DNA of 64,000 nucleotides from Fratercula arctica (GCA_947846985.1 CANTUZ010000001.1:3038001-3102000), one strand, 5' to 3'; shown: positions 10,301-22,818, counted from the first letter of the stretch. Numbers and translations: made by a program. The notes: generated by a model not told the origin, from the sequence alone.

Positions 10301-13300
10301 TGGATTTCTCCTTTGCAAAGTCACTTGAACTCTTGAGTGCCTGAACATGCTGCTGGTGAACACTCTTGCCTTATTCTTGCTGCTATTAACAGGTAATTCT
10401 TGGCAAGTGTAGGTGTACGTGGAAAAATACATACAAGTGCACAGGCTGCAAGTGGCTGGTCAACCCAGGTCTTATAGCTAATGGAGAACAGAGCATGTTC
10501 AAGTGTTGAAGACAGGTCTTGAATGTGTTATTTTCTAGTACCAAGTCCTCAGTACTGCAACAAACCCTGCCACCTTGATCTTACAGAATCACAGAATGGT
10601 TTAGGTCCCTTTAGGAAGGGACCCTAAAGATCATCTAGTTCCAACCCCCTGCTCTGGTCAGGGACACCTGCCACTAGACCAGGTTGCTCAAAGCCCCATC
10701 CAACCTGGCCTTGGCAGGGTTGGGGCAGCCACAGCTTCTCTGGGCAACCTGTTCCAGTGCCTCACCACCCTCACAGGAAAGAATTTCTTCCTGAGATCTT
10801 TCTCCTGGGGACTTGAATCAAGATGGTCACCAGTAACGGCTGGTCCCCTTGTTTTACCACTCCTTTGATGGTGTATTTAGCCCCAGTCTTTGTGGAAACA
10901 TGCTCCGCATCAGCCGTGCAGGTCAGATCCACTGTAGATGGACTAGGTTTGTCAAACAGTTGAGTTTTTCAAGTAGAGTTAGAGATGAAATTGGGTGGAT
11001 AAACTGAACGTCTCTGCTGCTTCTAGGTAAATACTTGCTAATTCACGCAGTCCATTTGCAAGAACCTTTTGTGGCTGTAATTCCCTTGTTGCTAAGAGTG
11101 TAGAATTGTGCAAGGTTTACAGAGCCCGTTGGTAAATGGTATGCAAAAGGCAGCACATGAGGGTTGACAGCTGTGGGATAACTCCTGCACCTGCTATGGA
11201 GAAACAGCCAGCTGGCTGCATGCTCATTAAAACCTGCTACAGGGATCATGGGGCTGCAAGATGCTGGAGCTGGTTGTCTGCAATTATGGGCATGTGTTGT
11301 GGTTTTGGCCAAACTGGCCAATGGCTGGTGACATATGCTCTCCCCCACCTCTTGCACATGGAGAGGAGGAGAGGTAAACAGGTTTACGGGTTTAGAAGAA
11401 ACTAAGCTACTCTAATGAAATATTAATAATAAAATAAAAAGGAAAATAATAAAATAGATACAGTATATACAAAACTGTATTAAGCTGCCAGGATGATGTC
11501 ACCAGCAGGCACCTGGGGAAGTCCCAGACTGGACTCAGTGATGGGTGGAAACTGGATTCCACAGAAGGAGTAAGGAACACATGGATTTGGGATAAAAGGC
11601 AGATGAACAGACAGTGTCCTCTTTGGATGTTGGCCATTGAAGGAAAGAGACTGACCTTTTGATCCCTCAGATTTTATACCGAGCATGGGGCAGATGGGAT
11701 GGAATACCCCTGTTGGTCAATTTTGGGTCACCTGTCCTGTCTGCTTCTCCCCGCAGGTGGGACCCCTCTACATTTTTCTGTTTATGACCCTCCAATGGGG
11801 CAAATGATGAAATTAGCTGACCTTGGTTGTTATAGCAAGAGCCTCTCTGCGTACCATTCCTTGGCACAAACTGTAAACATTGGTCTTATCACTCTGAGAA
11901 TGAGCCGTTTTCGGCACAACATGCCGTTAATTTCAGAGAGTTAGAAAAGGCCTAGCTAAGAAGTAAAATTACTGAAGAGAAAGTTGGTTCTGTTTTACCT
12001 CAAACCAGGACAGCATGAATATAATCTCTTGTAAGAAGCGGTACTGACCACCTGGGTTTGAACTTGCTAAGAGGATGGGAACTCCTTGGATAAACTATTT
12101 ACCTGTCTTCAGTCAAGAGGGAGGCTGGTCTAGAGATGGCCACTTCTTTAAGTCTTCTGTGGGCAAAATTCCCCTTGACTGGATCCTGAAGAGTCTGTGT
12201 AATGGCTTAGCAGATCTTGGTGTGTCTCTCTGGCTCGTGGTTTGTTGGGGCAGTCATCTGCTGCACCTCATCCTCTTCCATGAGCACCAGGAGGGCAGAT
12301 CACACCAGTGACAGTCTTACTGGTGGCACTTGTAATGCTAAACTCAGCTTTTGCAAGCTCCTCGGTGGCTGCAGATCTGAAGGCCAAGGTTTCCTTATAC
12401 AGAGGTGGTGTGAGCTTAGTCCTGAGGATGCAAGTGGGACCTGGCCAGACTGAAACACCAGCAGTATCCACCTCTGACACAGCTGTACATTAGAACTTGT
12501 GACTAGATCTGCTGCATTCTTCCACAGCTCTACCTGCTGGCCTCAGGCTTGCTTTGTCAGAGTAGCTGCATGAGAAGCAGGCTTGGCTTTGGCATTTCTT
12601 ATGATGATAAAAAGCCATCAGTGCTTCCCATCCTGAAACTCCAGTGGGACTATTGTATGTGTATCTGGAGATGCCAGGTCATGTTTTGTAATACCAGGTG
12701 GATTTGAGAACCAGCCTGAATCTGGCTCAATTTCTTGGTGTGAACAGAGCTTGTCCACACTTGCTGGGGCTTCGTGCAGCTGCTCTGACAGTAATAAGCT
12801 ATTTTAGGGCATTAGAAGCTTAAGTTTGTCTGCTGCTTAGTGGCTGGCCTTGCTTTAAGCTGAGCAGTGTGTGAAGCAGCTGAGGAAGCTTCCAGTGAGC
12901 TAAATCCTGGTGCTGAAGTGCCAGGTGAAGCCGGAGGTCTTGCAGGTGTGAGCACGGTGCTGTGAGCCTGGCTGGGCTCAACCCCAGTGCTGCGGAGACA
13001 GGCATGGTCCCAGCAGCCTCCCCAGGACATCCCTGATGATCTGAGGGTGTCATGTGGGGAATGCCACAAGCTAAAGGTCTTGTTTGGGTAAAGAAGCCAT
13101 CACCTGAGCATGTGAACACAGCTACTGCTTATCTCCACAGGTGATAGCACTTCAGTTAGCAGTGCCTGCAGACCTTTGGCTTGCCTGTGTCAAGCAGCAA
13201 GCATTTCAGGTGTGTGTGGTGAGACCTTCTTGGTTGGAAGAAGGGACTGTTGCAAGATGGTGACTTTTTTTTTTTTTTGCAGTGTTTGTCTTGCCCTCGG

Positions 13301-16300
13301 TGGCTTGGCTGGCTTCCTGGCAAAGCTTCTCCTTAGTTGTCACTGTAGATGACTTACAGAATGGGAATGGAGGCGTTTGCTTCCCATGTGTGATGTAGTC
13401 TAGTGGTAATACTGAGAGCCTGGAGGGGTCTTGGGTTGCTGGGAAGGTGAGATTTACTTCTTCTGTAGTGCTGCTGGGTGTGATGCAGCTAATCGCAATT
13501 GTTTTTGCAAGCTTATATGCTCACTACTGCTGCTTGGATCCTGCAGGATGAGCTCTGACTTCCTACGTGCTTCTGTGGTCACTAGACCACTCCTGTTCAT
13601 CCTGCTCTTTGCTGGCTCCCGATCCTGAGCAGCAGTGTCTCTGCTGTCCCCTTTCTCCACACTTGCATGTGCTACTTACTCATCCTGTTCCTACAAAAAA
13701 AAAAAAAAAAAATGGCTGTACTGTTCTTTGGGCGTATCTGGCACTCAAATATTAACACTAGGGTTTTTTACCGCAAGTGCACTGCTTTATTGCTTCTGTA
13801 GGCAGGTTTAGATCTGTTTAAAGAAATCTGTTATTACTATAGCAGATGGATGGACCTTTGCTCCTGCTCAAACTGGTTTGGTCTCAGGCAGCAGCTGGGA
13901 ACAGGCGTGTTTAGTGCAGTGGGGTGAAGGTCCAGCTTCAGCCCCAGCACCGTAATCATCCAGCTCTGTCTCATTGTGGGAGCACTGAGGCTGTGTGGGA
14001 CTGAAGGAGACCTTGAAGGCAAAAGTAAAAACCCCTTGGAGGCTCAAAACTGAGTTGCAAAAGTGTTGTTGTGAAATGACAGCTACAGCAAATTCCTTAG
14101 GCCACCCCGATAAGGCAGCCCAGCAGCTCTGTGTTGACTTTTCAAGGGGAAAAGTGCAAGAAAACTAGTAGTGAGTGATTGGCCTTCTAAGGAAAGCTTC
14201 GGTCTTGCTTAAGACTAGAAGTAAGTGATTACAACACTTTCAGAAATTCCTCCTTCTAGATTAAATTTAGGGAACCATGAAGGCTCTGCCTTTGGTGTTG
14301 GCAGGTCAGACCCTGGGCTGAGTTTATGCATTAGCAGGTCTCAGATCTGGACCACTTGTGGATAAGTGTACAAACATGATGCTTGGCAGTCTTTGGTGGC
14401 CCTGGCTTGACTTGGGTGGAGGAGGACAAGTTCACCTTCTGTGAGCCCATCCATTGTGGGACAGCCTGTGGAAGGCAGTGGCAGCCTGGATGGGACAAAT
14501 GGATGGGGGAAAGCACATATATATGACTGCCAGGCTGACTCTCAGACTTGTAAATCCCTGTTGTAAGGTTTTCATTCTCATTGAGTCCCCAGTGCTGCTT
14601 AGATATTCCCCTTCTGCCTTACCATGGGTGGGCTGTGCAGGTGAGCTGGTTCCCTGCACACCCCTTGCCTTGTTCCTGCCCGGCTTGTCCAAGCGGTGTG
14701 GGTGTCATCACTGACCCTGTGCCTCCATAACAGGAGGTCTTGCAAAGCCAACACAGAGCGATAAGGCTGCAGCTTGGCTGGGGCTCGTGTCAGGTACGCA
14801 AGCAATGGGTGCCACTGGGAACGAGGTGTCCTTCCACGTGGTGGAGGGGCTGGAGCAGGGTCCTTGCCAGGGCTGGCAGCAGGACAACAGCGTGTCTTCT
14901 GTATGAGAGCAGATGTGTGGCTCTGCCAAGCTCAGCTCACAAATGTCGCGTGCTCCAGAGTGACAAGGACAAACCCCCTGTTTCAGGCGGCTTCCTTTTA
15001 AAGCAGCTGTGCTTGGTGTAGGTGAAGGATGAGGCTTGGAGCCTGGAAACCCTCACCCTGCTCTTATGAGAGCTCCAAGGAGAAGTGTCTGCCACCACTC
15101 CAACCAAGCCACATGTGTCTGTAGCCACCAGGTCCCGAGTCTGTCCTACAACTGAGCAAGAACTGAGATGGCCACAAAAATAATCAGAGGGCTGGAGCCC
15201 CTCTGCTGTGGGGACAGGCTGAGAGAGCTGGGGGTGTTCAGCCAGGAGAAGAGAAAGCTCCAGGGAGACATTCGAGCCCCTTCCAGTCCCTCAAGGGTCT
15301 CCAGGAAAGCTGGGGAGGGACTCTGGATCAGGGAGGGGAGCCATGGGACAAGGGGGAAGGGTTTTACCACTGAAAGAGGGGAGATTGAGATCAGATCTGA
15401 GGCAGAAATTCTTTGCTGTGAGGGTGGTGAGCCCCTGTCCCAGGTTGCCCAGAGAAGCTGTGGCTGCCCCATCCCTGGAGGTGTTCAAGGCCAGCTTGGA
15501 CGGGGCTTGGAGCAACCTGGTCTAGTTGAAGATGTCCCTGCCCGTGGTGGGGGGGTTGGACTAGATGGCCTTTAAAGGTTCCTTCCAACCCAAACTGTTC
15601 TATGATTCTATTATATGAAGGCATTGCTTACTGTATCAGTACTTTTCTTTTTTCCCCCCTCCAGTCTTTCTTAGACAGTGGTTTCCAGCCTGTAGTCTGG
15701 GAGCCCTGTTTGTCCTCACTGGTCAAGGTAGGGCCCTTCCACCCGGGGGAGCGCAAGCAAAATCATCTAATTGGGCAAGAAGGGTTAGGGGAGAAAGGCT
15801 GACTTGGTGTGACGCAGGCTGTGGGGTTCTACAGAGCTGCTGCAACCGCAAGCATCTGCACACGCTTCCTGGAGCCCTACGTGACCTCAAAGCTAGAAGA
15901 AAGTGTGAGGAGCCTACTTGCTTAACACGCTGCTGTGTCACGTCTGTAATGCAGCTGCTGTCTTAAATAGCACAAGGGCTGTAGCCTCATCTAGGGACAG
16001 TGGTGGGAACACGGGGAGGAGGGAATCAAATTTCTGGGCACGCTGCTTCTGCGTGTCGCAATGGCACTTCAGCTCTCTGTAGCATGTTTCAACAAAACGG
16101 ACTGGCTCACCTACTGCCAAAGCACTTCTTGGCTAAGACAGCGGGGTATGTAATGCTGATGTGACATCTTGGAAATGCACACTTTTTCCTGTAGGAGCTG
16201 ACACGGAGTGACCTTTGCATGTAGAATTTGAGGGATGGGGGTGCAGTTGTTTAGCACTTCATGCTGAGGGTGCAACTGGGGCTTGTAGGTCCTGCCCCAG

Positions 16301-19300
16301 TCTGAAAGCTGCCACAGTCAGCAAAAACTGGCACTATTGAGGCCTGAAAAAAGATTAAATTTGATCCCTACTTCTTTGGGTGATGCAGCACTCCTGTTGT
16401 ATGCTTACTCAGATTGCTTGTGTACTGCCAGGGGAAGATGCTCTGATGCATGGGATGCTGCTGTTACTTATAGCAGCAAAAAAAAAAACAAGCCTCCAGC
16501 AGCACTGGTAGTCAGGCAAGGGTTGTGCTGTGCAAGGCTAAGACAGCTTTGGAGTGTCCATGCTGTGCAAACAGATGAGTAAATGGTTAGGAATATTGCA
16601 CAACCCCAAACCAACGCACTCGCTGCTCCTGGAGCACGTCCTGCAGAAATTGGAGCACTGCTGTGGCCAACAAGACACTTGAGGTGTCTTGCTGGCCCTT
16701 TGCTGTGTAGACCAGAGCAAAACCTCTTCAAAGGAGGGATGGTTTCCCATGGTAAGCCACGCTTCTGCACATTTTCCCTTTTGGTGTGTAGCCAGCAGGC
16801 ATATTAAGTGGTTAGGTCTTTTCTTCAGGTATTAAGCAAACTTACTTCTCTTATGGGAGACCGATTTGTAATTTTTTCCTCCCTTGCACTGGGATATGAG
16901 CCACTAATGTGCTGAGAGAGGGCCTGGAAGGAGGCGTAGCTGTGGCTATAGGGCTGTGAAGAACTTGGTTGGTTTGGGCAAGAGACTTGCAAGAATACCT
17001 TTGCGAGGAGTGGAGAAACAAAGGACACAGCGTACTTCAACCCAACCCCTATTCTTGCTTGTCTGGCAGTCATCTTATGTCCAAGATCAGCCTGTTTACT
17101 CTGCTCCCTCTGCTTGGGGAGCTGAGTCGAAGTGGCTGCTCTTACCACAGCCCCTGAAATCCACGATAGCTCCTATCCCAGCCCTTGGGCTGTTCTCCCT
17201 GGTGGGAAGAGCGGCAAAAGCTGGAGGCTTTGACTTTTTTATACCTTTTTTCTTATTACCTGAAAATACCTGGCTTCATGTGAGCTCACTCTTTTCTTTT
17301 CTAGCTGGTTAAAACCCACAATCTGCTGACCACCAGGAATTACATTTTTGGGTACCATCCACATGGCATCATGGGCTTGGGTGCCTTTTGCAACTTCAGC
17401 ACAGAGGCCACAGGTGTCAGCCAGAAATTCCCTGGAATCCGACCGTACCTTGCAACCCTGGCTGGGAACTTCAGGATGCCCATTTTGAGGGACTACTTAA
17501 TGTCTGGCGGTAAGTGCAAGAGGACTTTGTTCCTCCTTCTCATGCCCTTGCCTCTGAGCTGTCTTCCACTTTTTCAAATGAAAAGCTGTGGCAGAAGCTC
17601 ATGTAACCACTTCTCCCTGGTGGCACCACTCAATCGTTGCCTTCATGTAGTTGTCAAGAGGAAACAGTGAATAAACATGACTAGTTTGGGCTGCAGTGAT
17701 TGCTGCTCCTCTGCGTTCATCCTTAACTCAAGGATACTCTTGTCCAAAGGCATGGTAAAGATATCTGGTGTCTGTAGTTGTGGGTGTGGAAGATAGAGAC
17801 ACAGAAGCAAATTGTCCCAGTTATCATTAGGAGGTACTGGTAGATGAAGTCACACTAACTGAAAATATAAAATATTCATTAGCCTTTGAAATGTGAATAC
17901 TGTGGCTAGCTCTGCTCCTGGGCTCACTGCCACGTGAGCTGTCATGCATCTTGGTCTTACAGTGATGACAGATGCCCTCTTCACCCAACCGCATTTTCAG
18001 GTGCCTTCCAGGAGTAAAGGGTCTGGGGTGTTGCATGGTTTCAGCTGTTCAGAAGAGCCCCTTCCCTGAGAAGGCGGGTCACAGGGAATAGGCAGTGATA
18101 CAAGTTTGATGAATGACCTTAATAGGTTAGTTCTAATGGATTCTAGTATTTTAATGATGGAGGCCTTGTAGGTTATGACTGCGCAGAGGAAGCAGTGCTG
18201 ACAACCTCAAGAAAAAGTGTTCTTGCATGGCCTGAGCTTCTTTGGAGAGTGAGGATGCCTGTTGGTTAGGAAGAGATGAGGGAATAACCATTAACTGAAC
18301 TGTCCAGTACACTGTTTGCTGTTCCTGGAACAGATTCACCAATAAATGACTTTAAAACAGGTATCAGTATAGTATTTTGTTTGAATCTTGACTCATGGCT
18401 GGGGAGAGGACAGGAGTAGCTGTACTTGGCTTTGGCTTGCTAGGTTTGACTGGTTCCAAGATTACTGCCTTAATTTGGTGAGGGAAAGGAAAACTAACTG
18501 GATCTGGTAAAAAAAAAAAAAAAAAAGATGTTTCTCCCTGCCTAGGAAAGGCAGTATCTCAAGCTGGTTTCTGTCTTCCTGCACCAGGTGGAAGTTGCTA
18601 TGTGAAGTCTGTAGTTCCCATAATTTAGGAACTGCACGAGAAGTTGGGATCTACTTTCCAGTTTATCGTGTCTGTAAACTTAGTTCACGTGTTGATTAAG
18701 TTCCTGCGCATCAGCCGCCTTTCCGTATTTTAAAAAAACCCATTCAGTCTCCTCAAGACAACTGGTGGACAAATCTTGTGACCAGCCAGAGCTCCTTCTC
18801 CGTTTTTGGAAGGAAGGTGGGAGTAGACATTGTTGACAGAGTCCCAGACCAGTACAGTTAAATTGGTAGGAAATTGTGCTTCTTCTGTACTTAGGGTTTA
18901 AGCAAGACTGTAGCTGTGATCTCTTGGACAAAGTTAACTTTCTGAAGCCGTCTTCACTTTTCCTGTACTGGAACTTAAGGTTGTCGCTATAAAGGCTTTA
19001 ATATCACTTGGGAAGTGCTGATACTTCCCTCAGCCCTTTTTGGGGATGAACCTACTTCAAGTGAAATCCTAACTAGTATTACTGTACCAATACACATACT
19101 TAGTTGGTTTGCAACCAGCTCTTGCATATTATAATGTTTTATAGCCTACTAGAGATTAGAGCTACAGCAGGGATCCCCTAGGGCATGAGGAGATGGACAG
19201 AAAATCCTATATACTATGTAAATGTGCTAAAGAGCACGATTCAGCAGTTGCCACTTTTCTGCATGTCTTGTTGCATTTTCTGGAGGAAGTATTTCAGTGC

Positions 19301-22300
19301 TGTGAGCAGTAGTAATCTCCTCCTGCTAACACGTGTGAAATGGCTGAGCCTAAATCTGCGCTGCCCTGTTAGCCAGGGCTGTGAAGCCAGAGTGAGCCTT
19401 GGTGTGGAGAACGTGGTAGGAGAAGTATGAAGGTTTTTGTCCATCCTATGGAGCAGCAAGCATAGCCTGAGCCTTTCAGAGGAAACATAGTCAGGGCGAG
19501 ATGTAGCTGTGCTGAAAGAAATGAGTTTTTCATCTTCAAATCCAGCTGATCTGTCTCAAGTGAGGCCTGCTGTGGTCTGGAGCTGGGATTGGTGGTGACC
19601 TTGATGCCTGGATACACATGAAAGCTTGCAGACTTGTGATTCCGCGGGACCCATTCATCATTTAGTTTCTGGTTCAAGTGATGACTAACATGAGATGTGC
19701 AGAATCAGCTTCTAAAATTAAATTGTGTAATACTGCCCTTCCTAGTGCAATGACCTGAAGTACTCAACGCAGCTCAGACATGTTGCATGGATGGGAATGT
19801 AAATGATGGCATTCTGCTTCTCCTTGGCTGATCCCGGCCAAAAATGTGAGGCATGAGCAAGCTCTGGCAATAACTGTAGGAGTAAAAGCATGACTTTCAG
19901 GAGTAGAGAGTCGAACAACTTAGCATTTTTAAAGCAATAGAGTAAAAATTAAAGGGTTCCTCTTTCACTGGGATGAATGGTAAGATCCCTGAAGCGGGAC
20001 AGGGATTGCTTTGTAAAGCTGAAGTGCTGTGCCTAGGAGTGCAGTCCTGTCCCTTCCAGCGTGGGGCAGAGGGAAAGACCTTCCCAGACACTCATCTTAA
20101 GAGTATGCACTTACCTGAGCACTCTGTCCCATCCATCTCTTCTCTCTCAGGAGAGCAAAGGATTGAACTCTCACCACACAAGAACTTGAGATGTTAGTTG
20201 AGAAAAAAAAATATATATTTTTTTAAACTAATCCATAATAGATCTGCCTCTGGATGGCTTGTCAGTTTATTCTTTTTGTATCACTAAAGCATCCTCCAAG
20301 AGGAAGACCTATTCCACTGCTTTGTTTTTGCTGAGGAATTAGTCAAATTCAGACTCTTAGGCATCAAAAATAACACAATTGCTTTGCCACCCCCCTCATC
20401 CTCCCCCCCCCGCCCCTGCAAAGGATAAACCTGCAAAGCTTTCTTGAAGGGAGGATGTCTTAAACAATTGCCTCTGGCATCGCTAAGCACAGAAGAAAAT
20501 CCTCGCTGAAGTCTTTTGTGTTAAGGGCAACTTTTTGGGAGCTGGTGTTGGTGGAGTTTGTCTATGACCAAATCTCATGCTGTCTGGGTCTATTAACTGC
20601 TTGTTTAGTTGAGGAACAGGCTGCCTGATAATACACCCACCCTCTATGACCACAGGGGATTTGGACAACTCAACTTGCAATCAAGGCACAAACTTTTTTC
20701 TGCAAGTATGGCTGGTGTCTTCAGGGTCATCTTAATCTTGTAGCTTGACCCTTATATCTGTCTCCTTGATATGCAGGTATATGTCCTGTGAACCGTGACA
20801 GCATCGACTACATCTTGTCCAAGAATGGCAGTGGCAATGCCATCATCATCGTGGTCGGAGGGGCAGCAGAGTCCCTGAACTGCACCCCAGGGAAGAACTC
20901 TGTGACACTGAAAAACCGGAAAGGATTTGTGAAACTGGCTCTACGGCATGGGTGAGAGACAATCTCAATGCCAGAGCAGTAGTGCTAGCATAGGACAGAA
21001 AGATGCTCTCATCCCCTGAAGCAGCTGATGTCTTGGATGGACTCTCCTTTCTGCTGTGTTGTGTGGATGCATGCCCAGAGCATCGGGCATGTGAGCGTCT
21101 CCTCTGTCTTCTGCCCCTGAGCAGGGAACAGGGTAGGACAATGCCTAGGACAGCAGCAGGCTTCCAGGGTTAAGGAGAGGCAGGTGTCAGTAACCTGCAT
21201 GGGGCATCATCTATGCAGGCCCTGTGATGTCCGGGGATTCCATGTGCCTGAAATGGGATGCCCATCAAAAATCAGAGAGGAGAATATATGGAAGCGTATG
21301 CAATGCCTGACTGGGTAGTGTTTCATGGGCCCATTGCCCAACTGTTCTCTTGCATGCCTTAAAACTTATTGACTACATCATGTTAAGTCTGGCTGACTTC
21401 CATCAGCACCTTGTGATGCAAAAAAAGCTCTAGCCAATAAAATCTGCAAATGTGCAGCCTGAAAGAATACACGGCAGAGAATGTGATGCTGTAGTATCGA
21501 CTGCAGGGTTGGGGTCCTAACATCTTTCCATCTTTCTAGTGCGGACTTGGTTCCTGTCTACTCCTTTGGGGAGAATGAAGTGTACAAGCAGGTGATCTTC
21601 GAGGAGGGCTCCTGGGGAAGATGGGTTCAGAAGAAGTTTCAGAAGCACATTGGCTTTGCTCCATGCATCTTTCATGGCCGTGGCCTCTTCTCCTCCAACA
21701 CCTGGGGCTTGTTACCTTACTCCAAGCCCATCACTACTGTTGGTAAGGCCTTGGTATAAACATGCTATGAGCTTCTCTAGATAGTATCATACTTGAGTCT
21801 ATGCCATACCCCTACTCTAGCTTGGTCTTGGAGTCTTGACTATAAAACTGTTTTCCCTTCTATATAAAACCTCTCTGTGCAGCTGGGAATGAGCTAGAAG
21901 AGTTTCCAGAGGCTGCAAGCCTTCCATCATGCTCTGCTGCCAGACAGATTTGCAAGTGAGCTCTTATGGGGTGGAAATGCTGTACCTGGTACCTTCTCTG
22001 GTCTTGGATGGCTAAAGTCAGAAGCAGCCTGTCCCCCACACTCCTAGGACTGGCTGTGCAATGCTGGCTGATAGCTGAGTCTACGAGCCAACCCTAAAAC
22101 TTCCCATTGAGTCTTCCAACCCAAAGCAGAAAGGCTTTGAGGGAGAGGACAAAAAAGGGGATACATGAGAACTGCTAATTGACAAGGGATTTATCATTCT
22201 GCTGTGAGCAGAAGCTCACTTCCTGGTCATCTTGCCTCCACTGTTGGCATTTGTATAGCTGAAATGGCATGCTTCCCCTGGGTTTTGCTGCAGATGCAAT

Positions 22301-22665
22301 GAGGGTCCTGGTAGTGGGACAATCATGCTTCAGAGCCTAGCAAAACGGGGAGGAACTGGGCAAACCTCTGCTATAATGGCAAGCTGTACTATGCCAGGGT
22401 GGACGTGCTGAACCAGCATAGTGTGGCCATAGAGGACAAATCTCCAGGCTGTACAGAGCATTCAACCTAACATGTGGATCTTTCCCTCTTGTTTTTTTTT
22501 TTTTTATCAGTTGGGGAGCCCATCACCATCCCCAAAACTGATAACCCATCCCAGAAGGAAGTGGACTTCTACCACAGCATATATGTGGACTCCCTGATCA
22601 AACTCTTTGACAAGTATAAAAGCAAATTTGGCCTGCCAGAGACTGAGATCTTGGAAGTCAACTGA
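7262..22665 (+). CDS. DGAT2: DGAT2, diacylglycerol O-acyltransferase 2 (coding exons 2-8; 5' end outside window)
   Basis: DGAT2 catalyses the final, acyl-CoA-dependent step of triacylglycerol synthesis in the ER membrane and on lipid droplets. Seven spliced exons are visible: 7262-7381, 8408-8515, 9372-9442, 17305-17509, 20777-20951, 21540-21742 and 22511-22665. They join in frame to 345 residues ending in TGA. Every border is AG/GT and the phases agree. Family hallmarks seen (numbering of the visible part): two hydrophobic segments at about 31-51 and 57-69; YFP at 96-98; the catalytic HPHG at 118-121; and the acyltransferase signature RKGFVKLALRHG continuing into ADLVPVYSFGENE at 216-240. 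The C-terminus is LPETEILEVN, as in mammals. The human protein has 388 residues; the roughly 40 encoded by exon 1 lie upstream of base 1, and exon 2 here is 9 nt shorter. MOGAT1/2 are paralogues, but the long N-terminal region and this C-terminus fit DGAT2. No frameshift or premature stop was seen. Confidence 0.97.
7382..9371 (+). other. DGAT2: DGAT2 introns 2 and 3 (7382-8407, 8516-9371)
   Basis: Unique sequence with no repeat recognised. An open frame at 7765-8157 spans intron 2 but lacks any coding similarity I recognise. Confidence 0.85.
8408..8515 (+). CDS. DGAT2: DGAT2 coding exon 3
   Basis: Bounded by TTCAG and GTAAAT, 108 nt, phase 1 to phase 1. It encodes the end of the first and all of the second hydrophobic segment (VACTLILMYILCTDCW, then AIAALYLAWLVFDW), with the conserved NTPKKG just after the membrane region. 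In DGAT2 this hairpin anchors the enzyme in the ER with both ends facing the cytosol. Confidence 0.96.
9372..9442 (+). CDS. DGAT2: DGAT2 coding exon 4
   Basis: Bounded by CTTCAG (after a T-rich tract) and GTAAGT, 71 nt, phase 1 to phase 0. It encodes GRRSQWVRNWAIWRYFRDYF and the end of the YFP motif (PIR). YFP is conserved in DGAT2 enzymes and required for activity in the yeast family member. The last codon is AGA (Arg), where mammals have Gln. Confidence 0.95.
10582..10805 (-). mobile_element. CR1 LINE 3' fragment
   Basis: About 220 bp, reversed tail ACAGAATCACAGAATGGTTT, with a short internal change (CCCTTTAGGAAGGGACCC). In DGAT2 intron 4, antisense. Confidence 0.88.
11295..12012 (-). mobile_element. 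Solo ERVL-like LTR in DGAT2 intron 4, with GCATG target duplication
   Basis: 718 bp with TG...CA ends on the minus strand: it starts TGTCCTGGTTTGAGG and ends CCAAAACCACAACA, the standard ends of a large avian LTR family. A perfect 5-bp direct repeat GCATG flanks it at 11290-11294 and 12013-12017; 5 bp is typical of ERVL. No internal retroviral genes are present, so it is a solo LTR left by recombination. It is antisense to DGAT2. Confidence 0.88.
15167..15613 (+). mobile_element. CR1 LINE, 3' part
   Basis: About 445 bp, ends CTGTTCTATGATTCTATTAT. In DGAT2 intron 4, sense. The tail carries GATGTCCCTGCCCGTGGTGG and GGACTAGATGGCC, marking a subfamily also seen at 30408. Confidence 0.92.
17305..17509 (+). 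CDS. DGAT2: DGAT2 coding exon 5 (HPHG catalytic motif)
   Basis: Bounded by TTTTCTAG and GTAAGT, 205 nt, phase 0 to phase 1. It starts LVKTHNLLTTRNYIFGY and carries the catalytic HPHG at 17356-17367, followed by GIMGLGAFCNFSTEATG and the conserved IRPYLATLAGNFRMP block. It lies after the largest DGAT2 intron in the window (7.9 kb). Confidence 0.97.
20391..20417. repeat. C-rich tract in DGAT2 intron 5
   Basis: Runs of C (CCACCCCCCTCATCC followed by a run of ten Cs, G, CCCC). Low-complexity; about 360 bp before DGAT2 exon 6. Confidence 0.55.
20777..20951 (+). CDS. DGAT2: DGAT2 coding exon 6
   Basis: Bounded by ATGCAG and GTGAGA, 175 nt, phase 1 to phase 2. It encodes ICPVNRDSIDYILSKNGSGN, the very conserved AIIIVVGGAAESL strand, and the first half of the acyltransferase signature, RKGFVKLALRHG. 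The stretch after AESL reads NCTPGKN, where mammals have SSMPGKN, so a cysteine is introduced near the active-site loop. Confidence 0.97.
21540..21742 (+). CDS. DGAT2: DGAT2 coding exon 7
   Basis: Bounded by TTTCTAG and GTAAGG, 203 nt, phase 2 to phase 1. It encodes ADLVPVYSFGENEVYKQV, the WGRWVQKKFQKHIGFAP block, and FHGRGLFSSNTWGLLPYSKP. This is the most conserved part of the enzyme and differs from mammals at only a few positions. Confidence 0.97.
22511..22665 (+). CDS. DGAT2: DGAT2 coding exon 8 and stop
   Basis: Preceded by an unusually pure T-tract and ATCAG. Encodes VGEPITIPKTDNPSQKEVDF, the amphipathic YHSIYVDSLIKLFDKYKSKF segment and the end GLPETEILEVN. Stop TGA is at 22663-22665. 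Confidence 0.97.
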
Positions 22666-22818
22666 AGGGACTGTCTCAGCAGCACCTCCTTCTCTCAGAA
22701 TCAGCACGTCTTCTCCAGGAGTCCAAGCTGTCATCGTGTACTTGAAAGCATGTGTGGGTGTATGTGTCTTTCAAAGAAAGTGTTTAAAGTATTGCTAGAC
22801 CACTTTTTTAAAAATAAT

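Larger units (their letters stand above)
9443..17304 (+). other. DGAT2: DGAT2 intron 4 (7.9 kb)
   Basis: Contains a CR1 fragment (10,582), a solo LTR (11,295) and a CR1 copy (15,167). There are T- and A-runs at about 13,265-13,278 and 13,686-13,702. The rest, including 12,018-15,166 and 15,614-17,304, is unique sequence with no supported gene. Confidence 0.85.
17510..22510 (+). other. DGAT2: DGAT2 introns 5, 6 and 7 (17510-20776, 20952-21539, 21743-22510)
   Basis: Intron 5 has an A-run at about 18,509-18,525, an A/T palindrome-like stretch near 20,203-20,225 and the C-rich tract at 20,391. Introns 6 and 7 show nothing apart from a 17-base T-run at the intron 7 acceptor (22,490-22,506). No CR1 or LTR copy was recognised in the last 5 kb of the gene. 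Confidence 0.85.
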
